Assembly (NCBI GenBank): GCA_040751755.1
Contig: JBFMHC010000020.1
Span: forward strand, 248,001-312,000
Source of the DNA: PFJX01 sp040751755
GTDB taxonomy: Bacteria > Pseudomonadota > Gammaproteobacteria > Burkholderiales > Thiobacillaceae
Length of the DNA: 64,000 nucleotides
Direction: 5' to 3'
Part shown: positions 16,053 to 25,685 of the stretch, piece after piece
Position numbering within the stretch: position 1 is the stretch's first letter
Layout: each line of letters opens with the position of its first letter
Program-made: the position numbers and the translations under genes
The notes under the pieces: model-generated
What the model was told of the DNA's origin: nothing
The model's input: only the letters and a program-made list of their open reading frames with translations
Databases searched by the model: none

Positions 16053-18388
16053 GGAAACGATTGGCGCCGATGGCGCTGCTGGTCTGCGCGGGTCTTGCCC
16101 ACGGTGATCCGATGAGCGAGGCCCGCGCCGTCGGCCAGGGATCGGTCGATACGATTTACGGCGGGATCAACTACTCCGGGTCGGCCTGGACGCAGGACGC
16201 GGCACAGGCCTCGACCGGCGGCAATGCACCCTATGGGGTTGATCCGAGCACCGCCAGCACGCAAGGCGCGGCCCTGCAAGCGGCATGCGCCTCGAACCCG
16301 GCCTCACGGGCCGAATGTGAGGGCTTGAACGCCAGCGCCGACACCGCGAATTCAGGCGTCTACCAGAATGCCGGCCAGATCGTGCCGCAGGACGTGTACA
16401 AGTTGAGAGAGGGTCAACTGCCCATCGATTCAGCGCTGGCCGATACGGGGATCGCTGGTGCGTACTCCGCTTGCACTACCCAGACCGTCACCCAGGGCCA
16501 GCAGTATTTCGACGAGCAGTATTGCCACGACTATTACCTGCGGGTACTCGACCAGCCTTGCACCAAGACCCTGGACGTGGAGCTTGTCTGCGAGTCGAGG
16601 GTGGTGCTGCGGGTGAATACCGCCACGGGGTGGTACTGGTGCGGGGGCTGCGCCTACAACCGGGATGGGCAGTGGAGCACCTACAAGGACCAGGTCACGA
16701 ACCTGTTGCAGGCGCTCGGCAATCAAACCCAGTTCGCCGGCTCGTTGACCGCCGGGGACTATTGGGGCGTGGTCGGCACGGGCGGCGCGGCGATGACGTT
16801 CAAGGTGAACGGGCATGCCTACGGCACCGGAACCAGCTTCTGGTATTACCACATCCATATCGGACGGGGGATTTCGTACGGAATCTGCGTCAACAATAGC
16901 CCGACCTTCCAGCAATCGGGCTGCACCGGCGCCATCAACGATTCGATGGTCGATCTGTCCGGGCAAGCGGACTGCCCCAATCCGACCTGGCGTCCGCCGA
17001 CGGAGGATTATCCCGGCCACTACTATTGCCCAGGGGCGACGACGATCTCCTGCCCAGCCGGTTCGGAGGCGCAGGTCATCGACGGAAACAGCACCTGCAT
17101 CGGCGATCTCCAGTGTAGCGAGCGTGATGACTGGCAGGATTCCTGTGCCGGTTATGCGTCTCGCGTCCCCCCGGGTTTGCTGCCTCCGGATGGGGTCAAT
17201 CCGGACGGCGGGCTGGTGCCGTTCCCGGTCGCCACCGGCCCGGGCCCCAAGGACAAGTGCGAGCGCACCACCTCGGTCTGCACCCAGCCAGGGGAGACAC
17301 GGGACATCGATGACCATCCGGTCACCCGCGACTGCTGGCAATACACGAACACGTTCACCTGCCTGGACCTCGATCCGAAGTCCGATTGCGACCAGCCCCG
17401 CTGGGGCAGTTGCACCACCCTCGGCACCAGCTGCATCGACAGGGACGAACTGATCCCGGACTTCTGCACGGCCGAGCAGACCCGGTTCTCCTGCATGGTG
17501 GCGGACACCACCCGCGAGGAAACCGTCACCGATTGCGGCACACAGGTCTATCAGGACTCCAGCGGCGCGGTCTGGGACACCGGCCACGAGCCCGATAACG
17601 ACCTGGCCTCGGTCGTGGCATTCATGGAGGCCGGCCGGGAGGCGGGCGGCTACATCGACCCGGATTCATTGGAGTTGTTCAAGGGCTTCGACAGCCGCTG
17701 CAAGAAGAAGCTTTTCGGCCTGGTTAACTGCTGCAACAAGGGCGGCACCAGCTCCGGGAGCATGTTCTCCAATTCCGCCATCGCGGCGGTCTCGGCCGGC
17801 GGCCAGGCAGCCGCCTCTACCTACACCTTCGATGCCCTGTTCGTGTCGGACGCGCCGAACTGGGTCATCAACGGCTTTTCGTCGGTGTTCGGCTCCGGCA
17901 CCAGTTCGGCGCTCGCGGGCCTGCTGGCCGGCCAGGTCTCGGTGGAGAGTTTCCTGACCTCCCTGATACCCGGCCCCTGGAGCATCGCCATGCTGGCCCT
18001 CCAGTTCTCGGGGTTGCTGAGTTGCGAGGACCGCGACATCGAAACGGCGCTCAAGCGCGATGCCCGCTTGTGCGTCGATCTGGGCGGCTACTGCTCCAAG
18101 AAGGTGCCCATCATCGGCACTTGCCTGGAACGGACCTACAGCCATTGCTGTTTCAACTCGCTGCTCGCCAAGGCCATCAATACCCAGGGCAAGGCCCAAC
18201 TCGGGATGGGGATGGGCAGCGCGAAGCAACCGAACTGCGGCGGCTTCACCGCGGCGCAGTTGCAACAGCTCGATCTGGCCGCCATGGACCTGTCCGAGTT
18301 CATGGATCAGGTCAGGCCGCAGGGGGTGTCGCCGACAGCCACATCCTGCTACTTCCAGGGAGAAACCTCATGTCCAGCCGTGCATTGA
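16049..18388 (+). CDS. traN: TraN family mating-pair stabilisation protein
   Basis: This 779-residue protein has a signal peptide (cleavage near AHG) and dozens of cysteines spread over the centre and C-terminal half, for example GWYWCGGCAYN, LVNCCNKGG and SHCCFNSLLAKA. This is the TraN pattern: an outer-membrane adhesin that stabilises the mating pair by contacting recipient surface proteins. The central region before residue 550 is the variable part in this family and would set recipient range. Confidence 0.9.
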   Translation: MRKRLAPMALLVCAGLAHGDPMSEARAVGQGSVDTIYGGINYSGSAWTQDAAQASTGGNAPYGVDPSTASTQGAALQAACASNPASRAECEGLNASADTANSGVYQNAGQIVPQDVYKLREGQLPIDSALADTGIAGAYSACTTQTVTQGQQYFDEQYCHDYYLRVLDQPCTKTLDVELVCESRVVLRVNTATGWYWCGGCAYNRDGQWSTYKDQVTNLLQALGNQTQFAGSLTAGDYWGVVGTGGAAMTFKVNGHAYGTGTSFWYYHIHIGRGISYGICVNNSPTFQQSGCTGAINDSMVDLSGQADCPNPTWRPPTEDYPGHYYCPGATTISCPAGSEAQVIDGNSTCIGDLQCSERDDWQDSCAGYASRVPPGLLPPDGVNPDGGLVPFPVATGPGPKDKCERTTSVCTQPGETRDIDDHPVTRDCWQYTNTFTCLDLDPKSDCDQPRWGSCTTLGTSCIDRDELIPDFCTAEQTRFSCMVADTTREETVTDCGTQVYQDSSGAVWDTGHEPDNDLASVVAFMEAGREAGGYIDPDSLELFKGFDSRCKKKLFGLVNCCNKGGTSSGSMFSNSAIAAVSAGGQAAASTYTFDALFVSDAPNWVINGFSSVFGSGTSSALAGLLAGQVSVESFLTSLIPGPWSIAMLALQFSGLLSCEDRDIETALKRDARLCVDLGGYCSKKVPIIGTCLERTYSHCCFNSLLAKAINTQGKAQLGMGMGSAKQPNCGGFTAAQLQQLDLAAMDLSEFMDQVRPQGVSPTATSCYFQGETSCPAVH

Positions 18389-18744
18389 TCGTGATCCTGG
18401 CTTTGCTCGCCCAAGACGCCATGGCCCGTCAAACCGTGTCCAGCCTCAAGCCGCTGCTTGTCGAGGCGCTCAGGAAGGGAAGCGCCGAGGGCTTGCTCGC
18501 AAATCCTGATGCCAAGGCCTTCAGCCAGACCTTCGGAAGTACCGCGCCCATCCTGATCGACGTCGTCCGCATCGGCTCGCACCAGGAGGCGGGCTGTGGC
18601 CGCCTGCGCGTGACGACGAGCCAGGCCGGTGTCGTGGAGCGTGATCAGAAGGGCCATGCGCTGCCCGCCAAGGACCAGCGCATGGTGTACCAGGTCAATT
18701 TCTGTGGGAGCGGCCGTTTTCCAATTGGGGAGGAGGGCAGGTGA
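18370..18744 (+). CDS. small exported protein between traN and traF
   Basis: This 124-residue protein starts at ATG 18370 behind GGGAG, overlapping the end of TraN by 19 bases. It has a signal peptide (ALIVILALLAQDAMA) and two cysteines (C78, C115 approximately). It overlaps the GTG start of TraF by 4 bases, so it is embedded in the transfer operon. I do not recognise the family. It occupies the place where F has TrbB or small accessory genes, but there is no CXXC redox motif. Confidence 0.65.
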   Translation: MSSRALIVILALLAQDAMARQTVSSLKPLLVEALRKGSAEGLLANPDAKAFSQTFGSTAPILIDVVRIGSHQEAGCGRLRVTTSQAGVVERDQKGHALPAKDQRMVYQVNFCGSGRFPIGEEGR

Positions 18745-19571
18745 CGCGCGCACGTCTGGGTGTGCTGGGCGCGCTTCTCTGTAGCGCCTTCGCCTCGGCA
18801 CAGCCGCTGGAGGCCAAGTCGTTTCTGCTGGACAAGGAACGGGGCTGGTTCTGGTACGAGCAGGCGCCGGCACCCGTCGAGACCGCGCCGAAACCGAAGG
18901 GCGAAGCGGGGCAGGCCACCGGCAAACCGGTCGAGGTTCGGATGTATGAGCAGTTCAAGGCCGGCATGGAAGAGGCTCGGATCGTCGCCATGTTCAATCC
19001 TACCCAGGCGAACGTGGAGCGCTACGTCCAGTACCGCACCGCCCTGGTGAAGCTGGCCGATCAACTGGCCGAGGCGGGCCAGCGGGTGGTCTGGGCGAAC
19101 CCCGAATACGATTTCACCCAGGCGCGGCCGGTGTCGGCCGTCGGCCTACAGGTGCATGACGCGGAGAAATCGGAACAGCACCGGCGGACCTTCGACCGCC
19201 TGGCCAAGACCCACGTGTTGTACTTCTTCTTCAAGTCGGACTGCCCCTACTGCCACGCCTTTGCACCGGTCCTGCTGGGTTTCTCGCAGGCCACCGGGAT
19301 CAAGATATTTCCGGTGTCGCTCGATGGCGGTGGTTTGCCGGAGTTTCCCCAACCGCATAAGGACCATGGCCAAGCGGCGGCGCTGGGCGCCACGACCGTG
19401 CCGGCCGTCTACCTGGCCAATCCATTGACCCACGAAATCACGCCGGTCGCCTTCGGCATCCAGTCCGAAACGGAACTGGTCGACCGCGTCATGGCCATCG
19501 CCAATCCGGGTATGAGCGGCTTTGTCGATGCCTTGACGCCCATTCGTTCCCTGGAGGGATTAGCACCTTGA
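18741..19571 (+). CDS. traF: TraF family thioredoxin-like conjugation protein
   Basis: This 276-residue protein starts at GTG 18741, has a signal peptide, and shows the TraF opening KSFLLDKERGWFWYE. The C-terminal thioredoxin domain carries CPYC (C168, C171) in FFKSDCPYCHAF, so unlike F-plasmid TraF it keeps a redox-active motif. It acts in the periplasm with TraH and TraW. Its stop overlaps the TTG used as the traH start. Confidence 0.9.
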   Translation: MTRARLGVLGALLCSAFASAQPLEAKSFLLDKERGWFWYEQAPAPVETAPKPKGEAGQATGKPVEVRMYEQFKAGMEEARIVAMFNPTQANVERYVQYRTALVKLADQLAEAGQRVVWANPEYDFTQARPVSAVGLQVHDAEKSEQHRRTFDRLAKTHVLYFFFKSDCPYCHAFAPVLLGFSQATGIKIFPVSLDGGGLPEFPQPHKDHGQAAALGATTVPAVYLANPLTHEITPVAFGIQSETELVDRVMAIANPGMSGFVDALTPIRSLEGLAP

Positions 19572-21121
19572 AAAAGACTAAGGAAGCACGTGAAACCGGT
19601 TTTGGAAATCGACCGTTGCTCCCTCACCCCTACCCCTCTCCCAGAGGGAGAGGGGAACTGCTCCCTTCCCCCTCCGGGGGAAGGGCTGGGGATGAGGGAG
19701 CAACGTATCTATCACTTATCCGCATCCTCGTCGTCGCCCTGGTCATGGCCTCATGTCCGCCGGCCTACGCCGAGTCGCTGCAATCCCAGGCCGAATCCAT
19801 GTTCACCGGCATGGCCAATGTCACGGCGCCCCAAGCCTTCAAGGGCCAGACCATGAACACCTACACGGCTGGCTCCATGTTCGTCCGGGTGCCCAACAAG
19901 ACCTACCAGTTGCTCGCAGCGCAAGCGCCTTACCTGCGCGCGGGCAACGGCTGCTCCGGCATCGACGCCTTCGCGGGCTCGTTCAGCCACATCTCGGCCG
20001 AAGGGTTCAAGGACATGCTCAAGGGCATCACCTCGGCCCTGCCGGGCGTCCTGTTCCAGTTGGCCATCAAGTCGGTGGAGCCGCTCCTGGGCGACACCAT
20101 GGAATGGTTCAATTCCATCGCCACCATGGTCAACCGGGCCAACATCTCCAGTTGCGAGGCGGCGAAGATGGCGGTGTACGAGGGCTATCAGATGCTGGGC
20201 ATGGCCACCGCCAAGAACTGCGAGCAGATCGCCTGGCTGACCGGGAAGGCCAGCGACGGCGCGGCTGCGCGGGAGTATTGCAAGAACACCGGCAACGTCG
20301 ACACGGTCATGGCGTCCGCCAACGCCTCCGCCGACCCCAACATCAAGGAACTGCCGCCCTTCCGGGGCAATCTGGTCTGGCAGTCCCTCAAAAAAATGCC
20401 CCATCTGGACGACTCCGACCGCGAAGTCATCATGTCCGTGACCGGGACGACGATCTACCCCCAGACATACACCGACGGCTCCAACCATCCCGGCTCGCTG
20501 GGCCCGGCCGACCTGAAGACCTCCACCTTGCTCTACGCCGACGGCGGGCCGTGCGGGGCCAACAAGATCCAGCTGCTGAGCTGCGGCGGCGACACGACGG
20601 ATTGCCTGAACCCAACCTATTCCTGCCGAGACTTCACCTCCATGAGTCAGCGGGTGGCGGACATCATGGCCTCCCTGGCGGGCAAGATCAGCGCTGGCAA
20701 CCAGTCGCCCACGGTGACCGAGATCAACTTCGTCAACAACGTGCCGGTGCCGGTTTACCGCATCCTGGCGGTCGGCGGCACGGTCAACAACAGCGCCATC
20801 TCGGAATCGTTGCGCGCCCAGTTCAACGACTACGTGGCCGTCGAGTTCGTCCACGCCATGATGTCGCGCATGGTCAACGAGGCGATGAACGCGGGCTTGC
20901 AGAATGCCAAATTGCTGCCGCCACAGACCGAGCAGTTGAGAAACCACATCGACCTGGCCCGCCTGTTCATCCAGCAACTCAATGCCGACCGCCAGGTGGC
21001 GGCGCAGAAGGCCCAGGTGGCCACCACCATCATCCAGCAAGTCGCCCAACTGGAACGCGACCTGCGCGCTGCCATGCCGCAGCAGGTCCGTGACCTGTTG
21101 GCCTATTCGGCCCTGCGCTGA
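19568..21121 (+). CDS. traH: TraH family conjugation protein with disrupted leader
   Basis: The mature TraH sequence begins around residue 68 (ESLQSQAESMFTGM) and runs about 450 residues, normal for the family, with GCSGIDAFAGSFSHI as a clear TraH motif. The only in-frame start that gives a full signal peptide is TTG 19568. The N-terminal coding region then includes a 92-bp palindromic repeat (19614-19705) translated as PHPYPSPRGRGE-like residues. ATG 19745 would leave almost no signal peptide. TraH works with TraF and TraG in pilus assembly, so the odd leader may matter for function. Confidence 0.82.
   Translation: MKKTKEARETGFGNRPLLPHPYPSPRGRGELLPSPSGGRAGDEGATYLSLIRILVVALVMASCPPAYAESLQSQAESMFTGMANVTAPQAFKGQTMNTYTAGSMFVRVPNKTYQLLAAQAPYLRAGNGCSGIDAFAGSFSHISAEGFKDMLKGITSALPGVLFQLAIKSVEPLLGDTMEWFNSIATMVNRANISSCEAAKMAVYEGYQMLGMATAKNCEQIAWLTGKASDGAAAREYCKNTGNVDTVMASANASADPNIKELPPFRGNLVWQSLKKMPHLDDSDREVIMSVTGTTIYPQTYTDGSNHPGSLGPADLKTSTLLYADGGPCGANKIQLLSCGGDTTDCLNPTYSCRDFTSMSQRVADIMASLAGKISAGNQSPTVTEINFVNNVPVPVYRILAVGGTVNNSAISESLRAQFNDYVAVEFVHAMMSRMVNEAMNAGLQNAKLLPPQTEQLRNHIDLARLFIQQLNADRQVAAQKAQVATTIIQQVAQLERDLRAAMPQQVRDLLAYSALR
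19614..19705. repeat. 92-bp palindromic repeat element inside the traH leader
   Basis: The ends are inverted repeats: CGTTGCTCCCTCACCCC at the left and GGGGATGAGGGAGCAACG at the right, with one mismatch. Inside are two smaller hairpins, CCTCTCCC/GGGAGAGG and CTTCCCCC/GGGGGAAG. The element would fold as a closed stem with two arms. Its CCCCTCTCCC-type sequence resembles dispersed palindromic intergenic repeats common in GC-rich proteobacteria. It carries no stop codon in the traH frame. Confidence 0.8.
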
Positions 21122-21133
21122 CCGGGGAGCAAC

Positions 21134-24043
21134 GTGGCCGGGTACACCCTGTTCAGCTATGGCGACGTCGACACGCTGGCGTTGATCTTCAATGCCCTCG
21201 CCGCCATGACCGGCGGTTCGAGTATGGCCGGCGCCATCGCCATGGTGTTGATCCTCGGCTTCTTCGGCGCCCTGATCGCCATGGCGGTGATGAAGCACCT
21301 GTACGGGGTCCACTGGCTGATCGCGGTGTTCCTGATCAACGGCGTGCTCCTGGTGCCCAAGACCACCGTCCAGATCGTCGACAAGACGGCGATGCAAGCC
21401 CCGGTGCTGGTGGACAACGTGCCCTGGGGCATCGGCGCCCTGGCGTCCATCGTGACCAGCCTCGGATCGGGCCTCACCGAGATGTTCGAAACCGCGTTCC
21501 AGGTCCTGCCGGCGGCGCTTTCGGGTAATAGCATCGTGACCCTGCCGGCCGATCTGACCTATGAGAAAACCGGGATGATGTTCGGGGCCACCTTGATCCG
21601 TGAGGCCGCCAAGACCCGCTTTCAAGACCCGGTGTTCGAGACCGACTTGGTCAACTTCATCGCCAACTGCACCATCTACGACATCTCCCAAGGACTGATC
21701 GACGCGAACACGTTCAACAACGCCAAGGACCTCTGGCCGTTGATGGCCAATACCAACCAGGCCCGGTTCACCACCCTGCATGGTGCCAACGGGGCGGTGG
21801 ATTCGTATGCCTGCCCAACGGCCTACGCCTCCCTCGATGCCGCCATGGCCAACCAGGTGACGCAGCAAATCACCAATATGGCGGTATTCGTCAACCCGGC
21901 CCTGAGAGCCAATCTCGGCCAATCAATCACGCCGGCGATGTCGAGCGCCGCGGCGGCCGATCTGGATGCCCAACTCATGGCGGCCTACAACCGTTCCGCC
22001 TTGGGCGGCGCGGCCGCCACGACCGCGCAGATCATCCGCCAACATGGCCTGATCAACGCGGTGAACGGCGCCGGCGCGATGTTCAGCCAACGAACCAACG
22101 ATCCCTCGGCGCTGATGCTCGGCATGGCCCAGGCCCAGACCACGGCCGCGCACAATGCCCAGAAGATCGTCGGCGGCAAGATAGCCGAATCGGCGCTGCC
22201 GCTGCTGCACAACGGCATCACCGCCATTGTCTATACAGCCTTCCCGCTGGTGATCCTGATCGCCTTGCTTCTGGGTGGTCTGGGCGCGATCCGCGTGCTC
22301 AAGATGTACAGCCTGTCCCTGGTCTGGCTGGCCATGTGGCCGCCGCTCTATGCCGTGGTGAATTTCCTGCACTCCACCAAGGCCGCCAAGGCGACGGCGC
22401 TGGCTGGCTATGCCAACAGCGTGCAGGGGGTGACCCTGGCCACGGCGCCGAGCATCTACGACACCACGATGTCCGAACTGGCCATCACCAGCTGGCTGCT
22501 GGTCTCGGTGCCGGTCATCGCCAGCGCCATCGTCTTCGGCATGGACAAGCTGGCCAACGCCGGTATCGGCTTCATGACCGCAATGGGCACGTCGGCCAGC
22601 TTCGGCTCGCGCCAGGCCGGCGACTACGCGGGCAACCTCAGCCTGGACAAGATGGACCTGGCGCCGAACTACACCAGTGGATTCATGAGCCAGTACGGCA
22701 ATGCCCTGGGCACCAGCACCTCGGACATGCTGACCGGGGATTACCGGTATCGTGCCAACCTTGGCCAGTCGGCTGCCTCGCTGGGCACCTCTACCGAAAT
22801 CGGTAGCCGCCTATCCACGGCGTCGGCCAACGCCGAGCGGCTGGCAACCCAGGAATCGGAGGCCGCCCAGAAGGCGGATGCGGCTACCCTGGCGCATATC
22901 CTGGGCGAAACGCACAGGGAAGGGGTGGATAGCGCCTACGGCAAGGGCGCACGCCATGGCGACAGTGCCAGTCTGGGCACCAAGATCGACAAGGTTCATG
23001 AGATCACGGATCAGCTCAAACGGGATCTGGGGATTACGGATACAAATACCGCTTCGAGCGCACTGAATTTTGCATTGGGGGTGGGATATACCAGCGCTTC
23101 AGGTCGCCAGAAGGCGGCCGAATCGGTCAAGGAAATGCTGCCGGTCAAGGCGGGACTCGATTCCCGTGGGCAACAGGCCAATGAAAACACGGTCAAGGTC
23201 GCACTGGACAAGGCGCGTTCCGCCGCCATCAAGGCGGGCATTACCGACACCCGCTCGCTCACCGAGGAATACGTCAAGACCGAGGACTTCCAGCATCGCA
23301 TCAGCCAGGGCGACGAGCGGGCTCGGCAAATACAAGTCTCGCACCAGGAAGCCCTGACGCACACCCACGCCGCCCAGAAGTCCCACGAACAGTCTCAGGA
23401 ATACCGCCAGAGTGCCGAGAAGGTCATGGCCATGGCGGCGCGGGGTGAGATCAATTGGGTGCCCGAATTCCACAATTATGTCCGCCAGCACGCCCTCAAC
23501 GCGCCGGATGAGCATGGCATCCGGGACATGGGTGAGTTGACCGGCGAGAAGGCCGCCTACTGGATGAGCAAATTCTTCTCCGAAGGGGAGATGGGGCGCG
23601 CCCTGGACGGCTCGCCTGCCTGGATGGAGCGGGTCGGGTTTACGCCGACCCGGCATCCCATGGCGCCGGAGACGAACGCCGATCTTGGGTCACGCTACGC
23701 CGGAATGGCGGCGCCGATGATCGATGGCCAGGCAGTGACACCGGAAACGGTAAGTCAGCAGAACCAGTTCGAACGGACGCTGATGCCGGGTGTTCCCGGT
23801 TACCAAGATCCGGAAGCGAAGGGCAGGGCGCTGGAGCAAAAGGTCACGGCCGGCAAGGCCGCCAACCAGTCGGCCGAGGCGGCGGTCGAGACCGAGATCG
23901 GCAGAAAAGACAAACAGCTTGATCAGCAGTACCAGACCAAGACTGAGAACCTGAACTGGGCCAACGAGGCATTCGGAACCGACGGGGTGTCGGATGCCAT
24001 CAAGAAAGGCGCGAAGAAACCGGGAGCGACAGGGAAATGGTAG
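21134..24043 (+). CDS. traG: TraG family mating-pair formation and stabilisation protein
   Basis: The 969-residue protein starts at GTG 21134 behind GGGGAG. Hydrophobic segments lie in the first 100 residues and at about 360-480 (LVILIALLLGGLGAIRVL, LVWLAMWPPLYAVVNFL). The second half is a long soluble, largely helical periplasmic region. This is TraG of F-type systems, whose N-terminal part serves pilus assembly and whose C-terminal part serves mating-pair stabilisation and entry exclusion. It is the last gene of the operon; the next gene is on the opposite strand. Confidence 0.9.
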   Translation: MAGYTLFSYGDVDTLALIFNALAAMTGGSSMAGAIAMVLILGFFGALIAMAVMKHLYGVHWLIAVFLINGVLLVPKTTVQIVDKTAMQAPVLVDNVPWGIGALASIVTSLGSGLTEMFETAFQVLPAALSGNSIVTLPADLTYEKTGMMFGATLIREAAKTRFQDPVFETDLVNFIANCTIYDISQGLIDANTFNNAKDLWPLMANTNQARFTTLHGANGAVDSYACPTAYASLDAAMANQVTQQITNMAVFVNPALRANLGQSITPAMSSAAAADLDAQLMAAYNRSALGGAAATTAQIIRQHGLINAVNGAGAMFSQRTNDPSALMLGMAQAQTTAAHNAQKIVGGKIAESALPLLHNGITAIVYTAFPLVILIALLLGGLGAIRVLKMYSLSLVWLAMWPPLYAVVNFLHSTKAAKATALAGYANSVQGVTLATAPSIYDTTMSELAITSWLLVSVPVIASAIVFGMDKLANAGIGFMTAMGTSASFGSRQAGDYAGNLSLDKMDLAPNYTSGFMSQYGNALGTSTSDMLTGDYRYRANLGQSAASLGTSTEIGSRLSTASANAERLATQESEAAQKADAATLAHILGETHREGVDSAYGKGARHGDSASLGTKIDKVHEITDQLKRDLGITDTNTASSALNFALGVGYTSASGRQKAAESVKEMLPVKAGLDSRGQQANENTVKVALDKARSAAIKAGITDTRSLTEEYVKTEDFQHRISQGDERARQIQVSHQEALTHTHAAQKSHEQSQEYRQSAEKVMAMAARGEINWVPEFHNYVRQHALNAPDEHGIRDMGELTGEKAAYWMSKFFSEGEMGRALDGSPAWMERVGFTPTRHPMAPETNADLGSRYAGMAAPMIDGQAVTPETVSQQNQFERTLMPGVPGYQDPEAKGRALEQKVTAGKAANQSAEAAVETEIGRKDKQLDQQYQTKTENLNWANEAFGTDGVSDAIKKGAKKPGATGKW

Positions 24044-24063
24044 TGGGAGAGCGAGCCACGAGG

Positions 24064-24294
24064 TCAGTCTTCATCGTGCCTGTGATACATGTTACCGACG
24101 AAGTTTCGGTAGGCCGGGTTCGTCACGATGTCATCGTCTCCCAGATGATCATCGGGCTGGCCAGCGGCGCCATCCGAAGCGCCAAATCGTTCAACCAGCT
24201 TGATGACGGCCCACGTCACCAGCACCACGCCGATGAGGATGGCGAAGCGCAACGGGGTCATGTCGTCCCACGTGTACCAAGCTGTGTTGTCCAT
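24064..24294 (-). CDS. small single-helix membrane protein
   Basis: This 76-residue protein has one membrane helix (FAILIGVVLVTWAVIKLVE, about residues 15-33) and an acidic C-terminal tail (PDDHLGDDDI) ending in His residues. GGGAG precedes the start by 6 bases. It is oriented opposite to traG and to the genes that follow. I do not recognise it; a role in entry exclusion is possible because small membrane proteins near traG often do this, but nothing in the sequence proves it. Confidence 0.55.
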   Translation of the reverse strand: MDNTAWYTWDDMTPLRFAILIGVVLVTWAVIKLVERFGASDGAAGQPDDHLGDDDIVTNPAYRNFVGNMYHRHDED

Positions 24295-24401
24295 GAAGTT
24301 CTCCCGGTTTCGTCGATTTCAAGCGGTTTCAGTTTAGGCCTGCGTCATGTGGCATGCAACGCATCGGCAGGCCCCATGCCTCTTCAACGAAAGGAAATAC
24401 C

Positions 24402-24731
24402 ATGAAAACACGCTTTGTCACGGCTCTCATTGCCGTGGGCCTGCTTCCCTGTAGGACCACCCAGGCGGCCGAGCTGTCGGTGCCGGCCATCGTCAAGATT
24501 CAGGACTCGATGGGGGTGGCCGCGAGGCCCCAGACGCCAACTGCCGAGCACGGGAAAATTTTGAAAAAGGGGGATGTCTGCTGGACGCGCGGCTTGCTTA
24601 CCGAGGTCTGGAATTGTTCTTCTCTTGGAGGGGTAACCATCAGTCAGGTCTACGATCACGGTTGGCGGGTGGCGGACATGAATGTCGGCGTAAATGGCTC
24701 GCCGGCCTTTCTGGTGATCGAAGAACAATGA
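24402..24731 (+). CDS. small exported protein of unknown function
   Basis: This 109-residue protein starts at ATG 24402 behind AAAGGA. It has a signal peptide (ALIAVGLLPCRTTQAA) and two further cysteines in DVCWTRGLL and EVWNCSS, which could form a disulfide. It overlaps the OmpA-like lipoprotein frame by 4 bases, so the two form a pair, perhaps a cell-envelope module downstream of the transfer genes. The family is unknown to me; TraQ/pilin-accessory ideas are not supported. Confidence 0.55.
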   Translation: MKTRFVTALIAVGLLPCRTTQAAELSVPAIVKIQDSMGVAARPQTPTAEHGKILKKGDVCWTRGLLTEVWNCSSLGGVTISQVYDHGWRVADMNVGVNGSPAFLVIEEQ

Positions 24732-25484
24732 AGCCCTCCATCCTGGTCCCATTCCTGGTCGTCCTGGCAGTCTCGGGCTGCCAGGCTATGCCCCCACAGT
24801 CCAAGGACGCAGACAAAGGGGAAGAGGGCAAAGCGTTTGTCCTGGAGCGTGGGATCGACCAGATTCGAGACGCTGACTCAGGCGAAGCCTTCCATGTGAT
24901 TTGTAAGCCATGCGCGAAGCCGACTATCAAGACGCGATACCTGCCCCCTCTGCCGGCGGCCTTGACTATTGCACCCGCTATGTCTGTCCCAGCGAACCCC
25001 GTACCGGTCTTGGTTCAGGAAATGGTGCCAGCGCCGGTTCCAACTCCTGATACGAAATCGGCAGGTCAGCCGGCCGTGTTCAAGCACTTGGTGCCATTCG
25101 CATTCGGCCGTTCAAAGCTAGGTCCACAAGGTCGCTCGGCCATGGATGCCATATTGGCGGTAGCCAGGGGGGCTACTCGCATCCATGTGCGGGGTTATAC
25201 CGACATCATCGGGTCAATGTCGATCAACAAGCGCTTGGCCATGGCCCGTGCTGCCGAGATTCGGTCATACCTGATCAATGGGGGGGGTGACTCCCGACAA
25301 GATAACGATCAGTTACTGCATCGACTGCTTTACCGATAGCAATGAAGCCAGCGCTGGTCGTGCCGCCAACCGGCGTGGTGTCGTCATATCGCAACAAACA
25401 TCTGAGGCCATGGATATAAGTTGCTTGGGTCATCGAATGTGTGCTGTATCGGTGAGCCCGAGTTCATCTCCGACAGGAAGGTGA
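24728..25484 (+). pseudogene. OmpA-like lipoprotein gene with a frameshift
   Basis: The first frame (24728-25339) encodes a lipoprotein (lipobox VSGC) with an OmpA/MotB peptidoglycan-binding domain: HLVPFAFGRSKLGPQGR, IHVRGYTDIIGS and RLAMARAAEIRSYL. After a run of eight G (25280-25287) the expected end of the domain, VTPDKITISYCIDCF followed by GRAANRRGVVIS, continues in the +1 frame until 25484. Removing one G would restore a protein of about 251 residues. It is either a real frameshift, a phase-variable tract or a sequencing error. The intact domain would attach the envelope to peptidoglycan. Confidence 0.75.
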
Positions 25485-25685
25485 TCAAGAAGAACCGATT
25501 CCATCAAATTGGCAATTAGTCCACACATGAGATGAGATCCAACTTGAGGTCCAACTCATGGCCTCAACTTTGTCGATGTCATCAATTGCTCTTGGCCTTG
25601 CTGCGTTGTTTCGAGTATGCCAATCCCGAAACTGGATGGCCTCAATGGTCGGCTGCTTTTACAGCTGCTTTCACCTGTACGCCCG

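Noticed and set aside
19691..19745. ATG starts for traH just after the palindromic repeat
   Set aside because: ATG 19692 is out of frame, and ATG 19745 leaves only a few residues of the signal peptide before the mature sequence.
4770..24043. PFGI-1/ICEclc-type (G-type) conjugation system
   Set aside because: The gene set TraL-E-K-B-V-C-TrbI-W-U-TrbC-N-F-H-G with DsbC is the F-type order; the G-type marker proteins are absent.
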